A DNA stretch of 64,000 nucleotides. It comes from Providencia rettgeri (GTDB taxonomy: Bacteria; Pseudomonadota; Gammaproteobacteria; Enterobacterales; Enterobacteriaceae). How positions within the stretch are numbered: the first letter of the stretch is position 1; each line of letters starts with the position of its first letter. Where the stretch lies: positions 1,550,001-1,614,000 of the forward strand of contig NZ_CP096258.1 in the NCBI RefSeq assembly GCF_023205015.1, read 5' to 3'. Position numbers and translations under genes: made by a program. A model generated the notes under the pieces. It saw only the letters and a list, made by a program, of their open reading frames with translations. It did no database searches and was not told the origin of the DNA. Of the stretch, positions 54,595 through 63,585 are shown piece by piece.

Positions 54595-55020
54595 ATGAGT
54601 AATTCAAAAGTAGACATTAAAGTTCCGACTCCTTTAGGTGGTGTTATTTTTGCTGATGATCCTATTGAGTTCAATGTCGGTAAACCTGAAACAAAAATTA
54701 AAGTTCGTAATACGGGCGACAGGCCAGTGCAAATTGGTTCCCACTTCCATTTTTTTGAAGTTAACCATGCATTAGAGTTCGACCGTGCAGCGGCTTACGG
54801 TAAGCGTTTAAATATTGCCTCTACAACGGCAATTCGTTTTGAGCCAGGTGATGAAGTAGAAGTTTCACTGATCCCTTACGGCGGAAAACAAAGTGTATAT
54901 GGGTTTAATAACCTTGTTGATGGTTGGGCGGGTGATAACGTTGCCGCTACTGAACGTCCTGCTAAAGCAATCGCCTTAAATAAAGCAATTGCTCGTGGTT
55001 TTAAGCATAAGGAACAGTAA
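54595..55020 (+). CDS. ureB: Urease beta subunit
   Basis: The beta subunit of urease, 141 residues. The conserved parts are IKVRNTGDRPVQIGSHFHFFE, GKRLNIASTTAIRFEPGDE and VYGFNNLVDGWAG. The length is longer than the 106 residues of Klebsiella UreB because of extensions at both ends (SNSKVDIKVPTPLGGVIFAD at the start and a basic tail), as in Morganella/Yersinia-type beta subunits. It follows ureA by 18 bp with an AAGGAGAGG ribosome site. Confidence 0.96.
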   Translation: MSNSKVDIKVPTPLGGVIFADDPIEFNVGKPETKIKVRNTGDRPVQIGSHFHFFEVNHALEFDRAAAYGKRLNIASTTAIRFEPGDEVEVSLIPYGGKQSVYGFNNLVDGWAGDNVAATERPAKAIALNKAIARGFKHKEQ

Positions 55021-55081
55021 GCGCATTAGATGTCAGCAATGATAAATAACAATTCACCTTCTTCACATTAAGGTAAATAAC

Positions 55082-56800
55082 ATGCCAAAAATTTCTAGAC
55101 AAGAATACAACGGTTTATTCGGGCCAACAGTTGGCGATAAAATTCGTTTAGGCGATACTGACTTATATATTGAAATCGAAAAAGATTTACGTGGATATGG
55201 CGAAGAGTCTGTTTATGGTGGTGGTAAATCTTTACGCGATGGTATGGGCGCGAATAATACTTTCACTAGCGATAATGGTGTTTTAGATTTAGTAATTACT
55301 AACGTCACCATCGTCGATGCGCGTTTAGGCGTGATTAAAGCGGATGTGGGGATTAAAGCGGGTAAAATCGTTGGTGTTGGTAAAAGTGGTAACCCAAATA
55401 TTCAAGATAACATTACACCGGGCATGGTTGTTGGGGTATCAACAGATGCTATTTCTGGTGAACACTTAATTTTAACAGCTGCAGGTATTGATACTCATAT
55501 CCATTTAATTTCTCCGCAACAAGCTTATGCGGCGTTATCCAACGGTGTGACAACCTTCTTTGGCGGTGGTATTGGTCCAACCGATGGAACTAACGGTACA
55601 ACAGTAACCGCAGGTCCTTGGAATATGCGTTCTATGTTACGTGCAATCGAAGGCTTGCCAATTAACGTGGGTATTTTAGGGAAAGGCAACTCTTATACGC
55701 GCGAACCATTGATAGAACAATTGGTTGCGGGTGCAGCGGGTCTGAAAGTGCATGAGGACTGGGGCGCAACAGGGAACGCTATCCGCCATGCGCTACGTAT
55801 TGCTGATGAGTTTGATGTACAAATTTCTGTGCATACAGATAGTTTGAATGAAGGTGGTTATGTTGAAGATACCATCGAAGCATTCGAAGGCAGAACTATC
55901 CACACTTATCACACAGAGGGTGCTGGTGGTGGACATGCCCCTGATATTATTAAAGTTGTTAGCCAACCTAACGTATTACCAAGCTCAACAAACCCAACAT
56001 TACCGTTCGGTGTTAACAGCCAATCAGAGTTATTTGACATGATTATGGTATGTCATAACTTGAACCCAAATATTCCGTCGGATGTTTCATTTGCAGAAAG
56101 CCGTGTTCGCCCTGAAACCATTGCAGCAGAAAACGTACTACATGATATGGGTGCTATTTCGATGTTCTCAAGTGACTCACAAGCAATGGGACGTGTGGGT
56201 GAAAACTGGTTACGTATTGTTCAGACTGCCAATGCGATGAAAGCTTCTCGTGGCAAACTACCTGAAGATGCACCGGGAAATGATAACTTCCGTGTTCTAC
56301 GTTACGTGGCAAAAATCACTATTAACCCAGCAATTGCTCAAGGTATCAGCCATATCTTAGGTTCGATTGAAGTTGGGAAAATGGCTGATCTCGTATTATG
56401 GGACCCGCGTATGTTTGGGGCTAAACCTAAACTGGTTATTAAAGGTGGCATGATCAACTGGGCTGCAATGGGTGACCCAAATGCTTCCTTACCAACACCA
56501 CAGCCAGTTTTCTATCGCCCAATGTTTGGTGCGATGGGTAAAACTGTTAATGACACTTGTGTGACTTTTGTTTCACAAGCCGCATTAGATGATGGCATTA
56601 AAGAAAAAGCAGATCTTGAACGCCAAGTGATTGCTGTTAATAACTGCCGAGCAATCGGGAAGCGTGATTTAGTGCGTAACGGTGAAACACCAAATATCGA
56701 AGTTGATCCTGAAACTTTTGCTGTAAAAGTGAATGGTGAACATGCAACTTGCCAGCCGATTAGCGAAGCCGCAATGAATCAACGTTATTTCTTTAGCTAA
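55082..56800 (+). CDS. ureC: Urease alpha (catalytic) subunit
   Basis: The catalytic subunit carries the di-nickel site. The 572-residue product has DTHIHLISPQ with nickel ligands His139 and His141. The carbamylated lysine is in GLKVHEDWG; a constant offset of 5 from Klebsiella numbering puts it near 222. Further His ligands are in SVHTDSLNE and HTYHTEGAGGGHAPD, and the last ligand Asp is in SSDSQAMGR. The flap has MVCHNLN, with Cys324, His325 and then Asn where Klebsiella has His; this variant also occurs, as I recall, in Yersinia and Morganella ureases. It lies 61 bp after ureB. Confidence 0.98.
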   Translation: MPKISRQEYNGLFGPTVGDKIRLGDTDLYIEIEKDLRGYGEESVYGGGKSLRDGMGANNTFTSDNGVLDLVITNVTIVDARLGVIKADVGIKAGKIVGVGKSGNPNIQDNITPGMVVGVSTDAISGEHLILTAAGIDTHIHLISPQQAYAALSNGVTTFFGGGIGPTDGTNGTTVTAGPWNMRSMLRAIEGLPINVGILGKGNSYTREPLIEQLVAGAAGLKVHEDWGATGNAIRHALRIADEFDVQISVHTDSLNEGGYVEDTIEAFEGRTIHTYHTEGAGGGHAPDIIKVVSQPNVLPSSTNPTLPFGVNSQSELFDMIMVCHNLNPNIPSDVSFAESRVRPETIAAENVLHDMGAISMFSSDSQAMGRVGENWLRIVQTANAMKASRGKLPEDAPGNDNFRVLRYVAKITINPAIAQGISHILGSIEVGKMADLVLWDPRMFGAKPKLVIKGGMINWAAMGDPNASLPTPQPVFYRPMFGAMGKTVNDTCVTFVSQAALDDGIKEKADLERQVIAVNNCRAIGKRDLVRNGETPNIEVDPETFAVKVNGEHATCQPISEAAMNQRYFFS

Positions 56801-56862
56801 TTGTACATGTTTGGATTATCTGCCTGCCAGTGGTGGGCAGAATTAACATAAAAGGTAATATT

Positions 56863-57519
56863 ATGATCATTATTGAACATATTCTTGGCAATGTTAAAAA
56901 AGACCCAGTGTGGCAAGCACGCCAGAAAAATGCCGATGTTGATACGTTGATTCTTGATCAACGAGAAGCACAGAAAAGCCGCTGTCGAAAAAATACGGAA
57001 AAAGGCCAAGACTTGGGTATCGCGCTGGACAGAAACGTCTTGTTATCGGATGGCGACGTTCTGCTATTTGATGAAGCCACCAACACAATGACGGTAGTTC
57101 AGATCTCTTTACGTGACGTCATGATGGTCAATTTATCCCATCTGAAAAACTTAAGCACAGAAGAGCATATTCGTATTAGTTTTGAATTAGGGCATGCTTT
57201 AGGAAACCAACATTGGAAAGCTGTTTTAAAGGGGGATCTTGTTTACGTGCCATTAACGGTAAGTGAAAAAGTGATGGGATCAGTGATGCGTACACATGGG
57301 TTCGGTGAAGAAACATTTGCCTTTGTGAAGGGTGAAAGCATTTTACCTGAATTGAGTCACTCTGAAGCACGCTTATTATTTGGTGGTGCAGAGGAAACGG
57401 ATACGCATGTTCATGTGGAGTTAGGACAGATCCACGGACACAACCACAGTCATGATCACAGCCATGGGCACGATCACAGTCATAATCACCATCATGACCA
57501 CACTCATACACACAAATAA
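56863..57519 (+). CDS. ureE: Urease accessory protein UreE (nickel chaperone)
   Basis: UreE binds nickel and passes it to the UreD-UreF-UreG-urease complex. The start at 56863 (MIIIEHILGNVKKDP) has AAAGGT upstream; the in-frame GTG at 56830 is less likely. The 218-residue product has the N-terminal peptide-binding domain and the C-terminal metal-binding domain (FELGHALGNQHWKAVL, with the interface His in GNQHW). The tail is very rich in histidine: 15 of the last 29 residues, as GH, SH, DH and NH pairs. This is an extended nickel-storage tail like that of Klebsiella UreE. Confidence 0.96.
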   Translation: MIIIEHILGNVKKDPVWQARQKNADVDTLILDQREAQKSRCRKNTEKGQDLGIALDRNVLLSDGDVLLFDEATNTMTVVQISLRDVMMVNLSHLKNLSTEEHIRISFELGHALGNQHWKAVLKGDLVYVPLTVSEKVMGSVMRTHGFGEETFAFVKGESILPELSHSEARLLFGGAEETDTHVHVELGQIHGHNHSHDHSHGHDHSHNHHHDHTHTHK

Positions 57520-57548
57520 CGTTCGTGTTCATGAGTAAGGAAAGTGAT

Positions 57549-58235
57549 ATGGAAGCATCTGACCTAATTAGAATTATGCAATTTGGTGATTCAGCGCTAC
57601 CAGTTGGTGCGTTCACATTTTCAAATGGGGTTGAATCCGCCATTCAAAAAGGTGTTGTCCACGACAAAGAAACGTTGAAATCCTTTGTTCACACGTCTTT
57701 GAAGGTCGCAGCTCATTCAGATTGCATTGCGATTGTGGCGGCACATCGTGCCATTCTTGCACAAGATCATGACGCATTAACGAAGATTGATTGGGCAGTG
57801 CATAATCGCAAGTTGAATGAAGAAGCGCGAATAATGACGACTCGAATGGGAAAAAAACTCGCTGAAATCTCAGTTCATATTTTTGATGACCCACAAGTGA
57901 GTGGGTGGCTTGCAAAAATTAAAGCCAATGAGGTTCCAGGGACCCAGCCGGTCATACAAGCCATTGTTATGGCGGTACAGGGGATCACCGAAAGAGATGT
58001 TGTTGTGATGCACCAATATGGTATTGCCATGACAATCTTAAGTGCTGCGATGCGATTAATGCGTATCACACACTATGAAACACAGCATATTCTTTTTGAA
58101 TTAAATGAAGAAATTAAGGCTTTTTGTGACATCGCAGCCTGTGGTGATATAGAGCAAATGTCCTCATATGTTCCTGTTATTGATGTCTTAGCTGCGGTAC
58201 ACACTAAATCGTTTGTTCGTTTATTTATGAATTAG
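57549..58235 (+). CDS. ureF: Urease accessory protein UreF
   Basis: UreF works with UreD and UreG in nickel delivery to the urease active site and gates UreG GTPase activity. The start at 57549 (MEASDLIRIMQFGDSALPVGAF) has AAGGA 7 nt upstream; ATG at 57531 and GTG at 57525 are in-frame alternatives. The 228-residue product is all-helical, with the family motif FGDSALPVGAFTFSNGVESA and RLMRITHYETQ toward the end. It follows ureE by under 30 bp. Confidence 0.94.
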   Translation: MEASDLIRIMQFGDSALPVGAFTFSNGVESAIQKGVVHDKETLKSFVHTSLKVAAHSDCIAIVAAHRAILAQDHDALTKIDWAVHNRKLNEEARIMTTRMGKKLAEISVHIFDDPQVSGWLAKIKANEVPGTQPVIQAIVMAVQGITERDVVVMHQYGIAMTILSAAMRLMRITHYETQHILFELNEEIKAFCDIAACGDIEQMSSYVPVIDVLAAVHTKSFVRLFMN

Positions 58236-58264
58236 CGAACAACTAAAAATTTTGGGGAAAAACG

Positions 58265-58897
58265 ATGAAAAAAATGACTCGGATTGGAATTGGTGGGCCT
58301 GTTGGTTCAGGAAAAACGGCAATTATTGAGGTGATCACCCCGATCCTTATTGAAAGAGGCATTAAACCACTAATCATCACAAACGATATTGTGACGACCG
58401 AAGATGCGAAACAAGTAAAACGCACCTTGAAAGGTATTCTTGATGAAGAGAAAATTTTAGGTGTTGAAACTGGGGCATGTCCTCACACTGCGGTACGTGA
58501 AGACCCAAGTATGAACATTGCTGCAGTTGAAGACATGGAAGAACGTTTCCCTGATAGCGACGTGATCATGATTGAAAGCGGTGGAGATAATTTAACATTG
58601 ACCTTTAGCCCTGCACTCGCGGACTTTTACATCTATGTTATTGATGTGGCTGAAGGTGAAAAAATTCCACGTAAAAATGGCCCAGGCTTAGTACAAGCTG
58701 ATATTTTAGTTATTAATAAGATTGACTTAGCGCCGTATGTTGGTGCTAGCCTTGAAGTGATGGAGCATGACACTAAAGTCGTTCGTGGGGACCGTCCTTA
58801 CGTACTAACTAACTGTAAAACAGGAGAAGGGGTTGTTGAGCTAGTTGATATGATCATGGATAAATTCCTCTTTACGCACCAAGTTCCAAGGGGGTAA
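58265..58897 (+). CDS. ureG: Urease accessory GTPase UreG
   Basis: UreG is a SIMIBI-class GTPase whose hydrolysis drives nickel insertion and carbamylation of urease. The 210-residue product has the P-loop GPVGSGKT (residues 11-18) and the metal-binding CPH motif (GACPHTAVRED, Cys72 and His74). It also has the switch segment MIESGGDNLTL and the base-recognition NKIDLAPYVG. It follows ureF by 29 bp and precedes ureD by 2 bp, the ureEFGD order seen in Klebsiella-, Yersinia- and Morganella-type clusters with ureD moved to the end. Confidence 0.98.
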   Translation: MKKMTRIGIGGPVGSGKTAIIEVITPILIERGIKPLIITNDIVTTEDAKQVKRTLKGILDEEKILGVETGACPHTAVREDPSMNIAAVEDMEERFPDSDVIMIESGGDNLTLTFSPALADFYIYVIDVAEGEKIPRKNGPGLVQADILVINKIDLAPYVGASLEVMEHDTKVVRGDRPYVLTNCKTGEGVVELVDMIMDKFLFTHQVPRG

Positions 58898-58899
58898 AG

Positions 58900-59865
58900 A
58901 TGACGAATTTCAGGGCTGATATAGCAAATACTCCAGCGCGTGTTAAAGCTCATATTTTAGGTAGCAATGCCCCTGAACTCGCCGCATATCAAGATGAACC
59001 GAAGCAAATGCAAAGTGGTGCAGTTGGTAAAAGTGGTTACTTAAAATTAAGGTTTGCTCAGGGTGAATATCGTAGTGAGCTGGTGGAAATGGAGCGTCGT
59101 GTTCCCTCTTTAGTGCAAAAAGCGCTGTATTGGGATGAATTGATGCCCCAGCTACCCTGCGTCACTATGATCTCTACCTCTGGTAGCTTATTACAAGGCG
59201 ATAGACAAGCTCTTGATATTATAGTTGAAAAGGGTGCTTGTGCTCATGTAACAACGCAATCTGCGACCAAAGTTCATATGATGGAAGCGAACTATGCTAC
59301 TCAGTACCAAAATATTATTGTTGAGGAGGATGGGTATTTAGAATATTTACCCGATCCTATCATTCCTCACCGTAATTCTCGGTTTATTACTGACACGCGG
59401 ATTAATATTCACCCAAGTGCAACGATGATTTACTCAGAAATATTGATGTCAGGACGAAAGTATCATCATCCTGATGAACAGTTTGGCTTTGATGTTTTCT
59501 CATCACATATTCGAGCAGAGTCATCGTCCAATAAAGAACTGTTTGTTGAGAAATACATTTTAGAGCCAAAAAAATCACCGCTAAATATTACTGCAGTTAT
59601 GGATAGCTTCGATACTTTTGGCAATGTGATTTTATTGACACCGAAAATTCACCATGAACGTATTCTAGAACGTCTAGATGCGATATATGACCCGAAAAAT
59701 GAAATTGCTTTTGGTGCAACTCAATTACCGAATGATTGTGGATTAATATTTAAAGCGTTGGGTGTTGATAGTCCAAAAGTAAAGGATGCTGTTAGGTATT
59801 TTTGGCAAATAGCGAGAGAAGAAATATTAGGTATTTCGCTACAAGAGCCTTTTTTATGGCGTTAA
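58900..59865 (+). CDS. ureD: Urease accessory protein UreD
   Basis: UreD is the scaffold that binds apo-urease and carries nickel through its channel during activation. The 321-residue product shows GYLKLRFAQGEYRSELVEME, STSGSLLQGDRQALDIIVEK, TTQSATKVHMME, YLEYLPDPIIPHRNSRF, and MSGRKYHHPDE. In Klebsiella and Proteus ureD precedes ureA; here it is last (ureABCEFGD), as in Yersinia and Morganella. Two bases separate it from ureG. Inverted repeats follow. Confidence 0.96.
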   Translation: MTNFRADIANTPARVKAHILGSNAPELAAYQDEPKQMQSGAVGKSGYLKLRFAQGEYRSELVEMERRVPSLVQKALYWDELMPQLPCVTMISTSGSLLQGDRQALDIIVEKGACAHVTTQSATKVHMMEANYATQYQNIIVEEDGYLEYLPDPIIPHRNSRFITDTRINIHPSATMIYSEILMSGRKYHHPDEQFGFDVFSSHIRAESSSNKELFVEKYILEPKKSPLNITAVMDSFDTFGNVILLTPKIHHERILERLDAIYDPKNEIAFGATQLPNDCGLIFKALGVDSPKVKDAVRYFWQIAREEILGISLQEPFLWR

Positions 59866-59873
59866 ATATGATT

Positions 59874-59911
59874 CGATGTATTAAATGTATTTTATTGCAT
59901 TTAATACATCG
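59874..59911. repeat. 14-bp perfect inverted repeat after ureD
   Basis: CGATGTATTAAATG (59874-59887) and CATTTAATACATCG (59898-59911) with a 10-nt loop, 9 bp after the ureD stop. No T-run follows, so it may be an mRNA 3' stabiliser, a weak terminator or an operator. Confidence 0.8.
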
Positions 59912-59977
59912 TGGTAATGATTGTCATAAAATGACTGAAATAACCTGCTAGGTTATCAAGGTAATTTATTAATATAT

Positions 59978-60014
59978 TATCAGTAGAGTGATTTTTATAA
60001 ATCCTCTACTGATA
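59978..60014 (+). repeat. 11-bp inverted repeat in the yut leader
   Basis: TATCAGTAGAG (59978-59988) and CTCTACTGATA (60004-60014) with a 15-nt loop, ending only about 8 nt before the yut ribosome site (AAGGA near 60023). A hairpin here could affect yut translation, or the repeat could be an operator. Confidence 0.75.
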
Positions 60015-60035
60015 TTCCTATTAAGGAATTATAGG

Positions 60036-61025
60036 ATGGAAAAAGTAATAAATCAGAACGCTTGGAATAAGTTAGCCAGCGAAAATATGACGATTCAATT
60101 TATTGATGTCGTCTTGCGTGGATGTGCTCAAGTTATGTTTCAAAATAACGCACTAACCGGACTTCTATTTTTTATTGCGATTTTCATCGGTGCGTTTTTA
60201 GAAGGAATGCCACAAGTCGCTTTAGGCTGTTTGTTAGGTACGGTTGTCGCTACGCTGACAGCTTATATTAGTAAATTAGATACTGAATCGTTGCGCTCGG
60301 GGCTTTATGGTTACAATGGTTGTTTAGTGGGGGTTGCATTACCGACTTTCTTAGAGAATGCCCCATTTGTTTGGGTAACTATCGTATTGGGGAGCATCGT
60401 TTCGGTTATAGCGACTATCTCTTTAATGGATTTTCTTAAGAATTGGAAAGTTGCAGCACTAACAGCGCCTTTTGTTTTAGTATCATGGATTATTTTGCTT
60501 GCGAGTTACAACTTCTTAGGTATTGAAGGCGTTGCATTACCGACTCCTGCACTACCTAAACAACTTATTGAACCTATTGGGTTAATTCCACATAGCGATC
60601 TGGTTGCTGATGTTTTCCGTGGTATTTCTGAAGTTTTTTTACTTAGTAGCATGATTGTTGGCATCATCTTTGTCATTGGCCTAGCGGTTAGTTCTATATG
60701 GGCAGCGATATTTGCTGTATTTGGTTCTCTTCTTGCCTTTATTGTTGCAACTCTTTTAAAAGGTGACTTTGCGAGTATTCATACTGGGTTATATTCGTTT
60801 AGTGCTGTATTAACTGCAATTGCTTTAGGTTCTACCTTTAATAAGCCGAGCTATCGCGTGGTCGTCTATGCCATCGTTGGTGTGATATTTACCGTATTTG
60901 TTCAAGGGGCACTCGACATAATTCTTGAACCATTTGGTATTCCGACCTTAACGATGCCATTTGTTCTCGCATCATGGTTATTTCTAGTACCGAACCAAGA
61001 TATTATGCCTAAGCATCGACAGTAA
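60036..61025 (+). CDS. yut: Urea channel (UT family, Yut-type)
   Basis: A urea channel of the UT family that lets urea pass the inner membrane. The start at 60036 (MEKVINQNAWNKL) has AAGGA 8 nt upstream and gives 329 residues; the frame is open a little further upstream. Two homologous halves, each with a UT signature: LRSGLYGYNGCLVGVALPTF (about residues 95-114) and GDFASIHTGLYSFSAVLTAI (second half). It resembles Yersinia Yut, also located beside urease genes. It should feed urea to the cytoplasmic urease. Confidence 0.9.
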   Translation: MEKVINQNAWNKLASENMTIQFIDVVLRGCAQVMFQNNALTGLLFFIAIFIGAFLEGMPQVALGCLLGTVVATLTAYISKLDTESLRSGLYGYNGCLVGVALPTFLENAPFVWVTIVLGSIVSVIATISLMDFLKNWKVAALTAPFVLVSWIILLASYNFLGIEGVALPTPALPKQLIEPIGLIPHSDLVADVFRGISEVFLLSSMIVGIIFVIGLAVSSIWAAIFAVFGSLLAFIVATLLKGDFASIHTGLYSFSAVLTAIALGSTFNKPSYRVVVYAIVGVIFTVFVQGALDIILEPFGIPTLTMPFVLASWLFLVPNQDIMPKHRQ

Positions 61026-61055
61026 TATTTGCACTAAAACTTTTGGTATTCAATT

Positions 61056-62231
61056 ATGAAAAAAAATGCAATATATAAATATATTCAAAATATGAGAATG
61101 CTACGCTTAGTGCTCGCATTATTAATACTTGCTGATGGGATATTGATTATTCTCCCCATAATCTCAACTTATGATCTTCATTTATACCCCCAACATTTAG
61201 GTTTTGTTGATTGGCTACAATCATTAGGACTGGTTAAATTATTAGATATTCCAAGATTTGCTATTGGCATTGTGCTCATTATTCTAGCTATTCCTATTTA
61301 CTTAGGTCTACGCATCGGTTGGTTATTCAGCTGTTTTATGCTGTTTATTATCATGTTAATTAACTTGGTATTAGCAAGAGAAAATGTTCTGACTGGAACT
61401 TTTTCACTAATAGTATTGATTATTGCCGCTGCAAATTGGAAAGCATTTAATCGTCATAGCTTATCTGGTGCAGGCTTTGTTGCTTTCATGAGCTTAAGCG
61501 TACTATTAGGTTATTCTGTATTTGGTACTTTATATTTAGGCGAGCAATTTCAACCCCATGTTACTGACATCTCATCTGCATTCTATTTTGCTTTGGTATG
61601 TATGACGACGGTAGGCTTTGGTGACATTGTTCCGATTAGTGTTGAGGCAAGACTGTTTACAATTTCGATTGTTATTTTAGGTATTACAATTTTTACAACC
61701 TCTATTGTGTATTTTCTAGGGGTATTTGCAAAAAGCACACAAGAAATTGTTAAGAAGAGATTATTCCGTATGAAAAACCACTATATTATTGTTGGCGCAA
61801 GCCCCTTAGCTTTAAACACCTACCACGGATTAAGAAAGCGTGACTTAGACGTTATGGTACTTTGCCATGAAGATCAAAAAAAGAGCTATCCAGATAATGC
61901 GCAAGTTATTACCACGGAACAAATTAATAAACATGCATTAAATAGTGCTAACTTAGGTCAGGCAAAAGCCTTATTTATTCTTGGTGGTTCTGATTCGGAA
62001 AACACCATCTCTATGTTAGCTGCGAAAGAAATTGTCGGCGGAAATATTAAAAGCGTCATTGCTGTAAATGATGATAAAAATTACGAAAATATGCAACTAT
62101 TACATGCAGATTTACTTATTTCGCTTTCATCTTTAGGAAGTGAAGTCTTGATTAAAATGATCTTTGGCGAAAACATTAATAACCAAGTGATGGAGAATAT
62201 TATTTTTTCAAACAACATATTAGATTCGTAA
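61056..62231 (+). CDS. kch: Potassium channel protein, Kch type, with RCK domain
   Basis: A 391-residue six-segment potassium channel. The membrane region contains a pore loop with the filter TVGFGD at residues 185-190 (in CMTTVGFGDIVPISVEARLF), followed by S6 (TISIVILGITIFTTSIVYFLG). The C-terminal RCK domain starts near NHYIIVGASPLALNTYHGL. E. coli Kch (417 aa) aligns along the length, including the end (GSEVLIKMIFGENINNQVM), but has TVGYGD. The ribosome site is weak. It lies between the urea channel and an ion permease, which suggests a role in ion or ammonium balance during urea breakdown; that role is inference. Confidence 0.88.
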   Translation: MKKNAIYKYIQNMRMLRLVLALLILADGILIILPIISTYDLHLYPQHLGFVDWLQSLGLVKLLDIPRFAIGIVLIILAIPIYLGLRIGWLFSCFMLFIIMLINLVLARENVLTGTFSLIVLIIAAANWKAFNRHSLSGAGFVAFMSLSVLLGYSVFGTLYLGEQFQPHVTDISSAFYFALVCMTTVGFGDIVPISVEARLFTISIVILGITIFTTSIVYFLGVFAKSTQEIVKKRLFRMKNHYIIVGASPLALNTYHGLRKRDLDVMVLCHEDQKKSYPDNAQVITTEQINKHALNSANLGQAKALFILGGSDSENTISMLAAKEIVGGNIKSVIAVNDDKNYENMQLLHADLLISLSSLGSEVLIKMIFGENINNQVMENIIFSNNILDS

Positions 62232-62331
62232 TATGCTGGGAGGGCCAATGGTAAAATTGCTACTCGAGTATCTACAGTTTTATCATTTATACGAAGAAAT
62301 AAAAATATAGATAAGAGATAGAGAGTTTATT

Positions 62332-63567
62332 ATGGATCTAACCGTTATTATTTTTATTTTAGTGTATGTCGCAATGGCTTTTGGGACTTTTCCAGGGATT
62401 AAAATTGACCGTACTGGTGCATCTGTAGCGGGTGCATTAGCCATGATAGGGTTTGAGATTATCTCACCAAAATTATCTTGGGATGCAATTGATTATAGTG
62501 CAATTGGGCTATTATTTGGCTTAATGGTAGTATCTGCATCATTTACAGTATCAGGTTTTTATCACCAAGCAGCACAAAAAGTGGCAAGCTTAAACATTAG
62601 CCCACCTAAATTAATGGCCGTTTTTATTATTGTTGGGGCACTTCTTGCCTCGGTACTTACAAACGATATTGTGGTGGTGGCGATGACACCTTTATTGGTT
62701 TCCATCACATTATCCCGTGGGCTTAACCCTATTCCATTTTTACTTGGTTTTTGCTTTGCGGCCAATAACGGTGCCGCAGGATCTTTAATTGGTAGCCCTA
62801 AAAATATGGTTGTGGCACAAGGATTGGATTTATCTTTTATTGGAATACTCAATATTACAGCCATTCCAGTCTTATTTTCAGTTCCCATTGTATGGTGTGT
62901 GATTACCTTGCTTTATCGTAATCATTGGTATTTATCTGAAGATAAAAAATCATTAATGCCCCATGTTGAGCCTTCGATTATTGAATTCAATTGGTGGGAA
63001 ACGATAAAAGCTGCTACGGTTTTATTTACTGTTATTTTGGCGTTTTTATTTAGTGATTTTCCGCGTGAGCTTGTTGCATTATCGGCAGCCTGTTTTTTAT
63101 TGTTAAACAGAAAAATAGCATCCAGTGACATGTTAAAGCATGTTAATGGTGACTTAATTCTTCTAATGATGGGCCTATTTATTATTAATACTGCATTTTC
63201 CAATACAGGTATCCCTCAGGAAGTATTGCACTACTTATTGGGTAAAGGTATCGATCTAAATAGTCCTATTACGTTATTTTTGGTCACCATCGTGATGAGT
63301 ATTTTTGTAGGGACAACACCCACGGTGATTTTATTAATCCAGTTTGTTTACCCCCATGGAAATGTTGATTTGTTAGGTGCCGCTTTAATTTTAGGTGCTT
63401 GTTTTGCAGGTAATATATTTATATTTGGCAGTATTGCTGGGATTATTGCTGTTGAGCAATCCTCAGCTCATGGTATTAAAATATCGTTTTTAGAGTTCAC
63501 AAAATCAGGCGGTATTATTTCCACTATTTGTATTTTTATTGCTGTTGTTTGGTTATCCATCTATTAG
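62332..63567 (+). CDS. Ion permease of the ArsB/NhaD/SLC13-like superfamily
   Basis: A 411-residue membrane protein with about 11 segments. It belongs to the ion-transporter superfamily: the half-repeats carry SVLTNDIVVVAMTPLLVSIT, then CFAANNGAAGSLIGSPKNMV, and in the second half TTPTVILLIQFV and GACFAGNIFIFGSIAGIIAV. The asparagine-rich hairpins (TNDIVV, NNGAAGS) are where substrate and cation bind in NhaD, ArsB and DASS proteins. I cannot tell whether it moves Na+/H+, arsenite, dicarboxylate or another anion. It sits within the urea locus, between kch and the ATPase gene. GAGAG gives a ribosome site. Confidence 0.75.
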   Translation: MDLTVIIFILVYVAMAFGTFPGIKIDRTGASVAGALAMIGFEIISPKLSWDAIDYSAIGLLFGLMVVSASFTVSGFYHQAAQKVASLNISPPKLMAVFIIVGALLASVLTNDIVVVAMTPLLVSITLSRGLNPIPFLLGFCFAANNGAAGSLIGSPKNMVVAQGLDLSFIGILNITAIPVLFSVPIVWCVITLLYRNHWYLSEDKKSLMPHVEPSIIEFNWWETIKAATVLFTVILAFLFSDFPRELVALSAACFLLLNRKIASSDMLKHVNGDLILLMMGLFIINTAFSNTGIPQEVLHYLLGKGIDLNSPITLFLVTIVMSIFVGTTPTVILLIQFVYPHGNVDLLGAALILGACFAGNIFIFGSIAGIIAVEQSSAHGIKISFLEFTKSGGIISTICIFIAVVWLSIY

Positions 63568-63585
63568 CTTATAGAGAGTTTCAGT

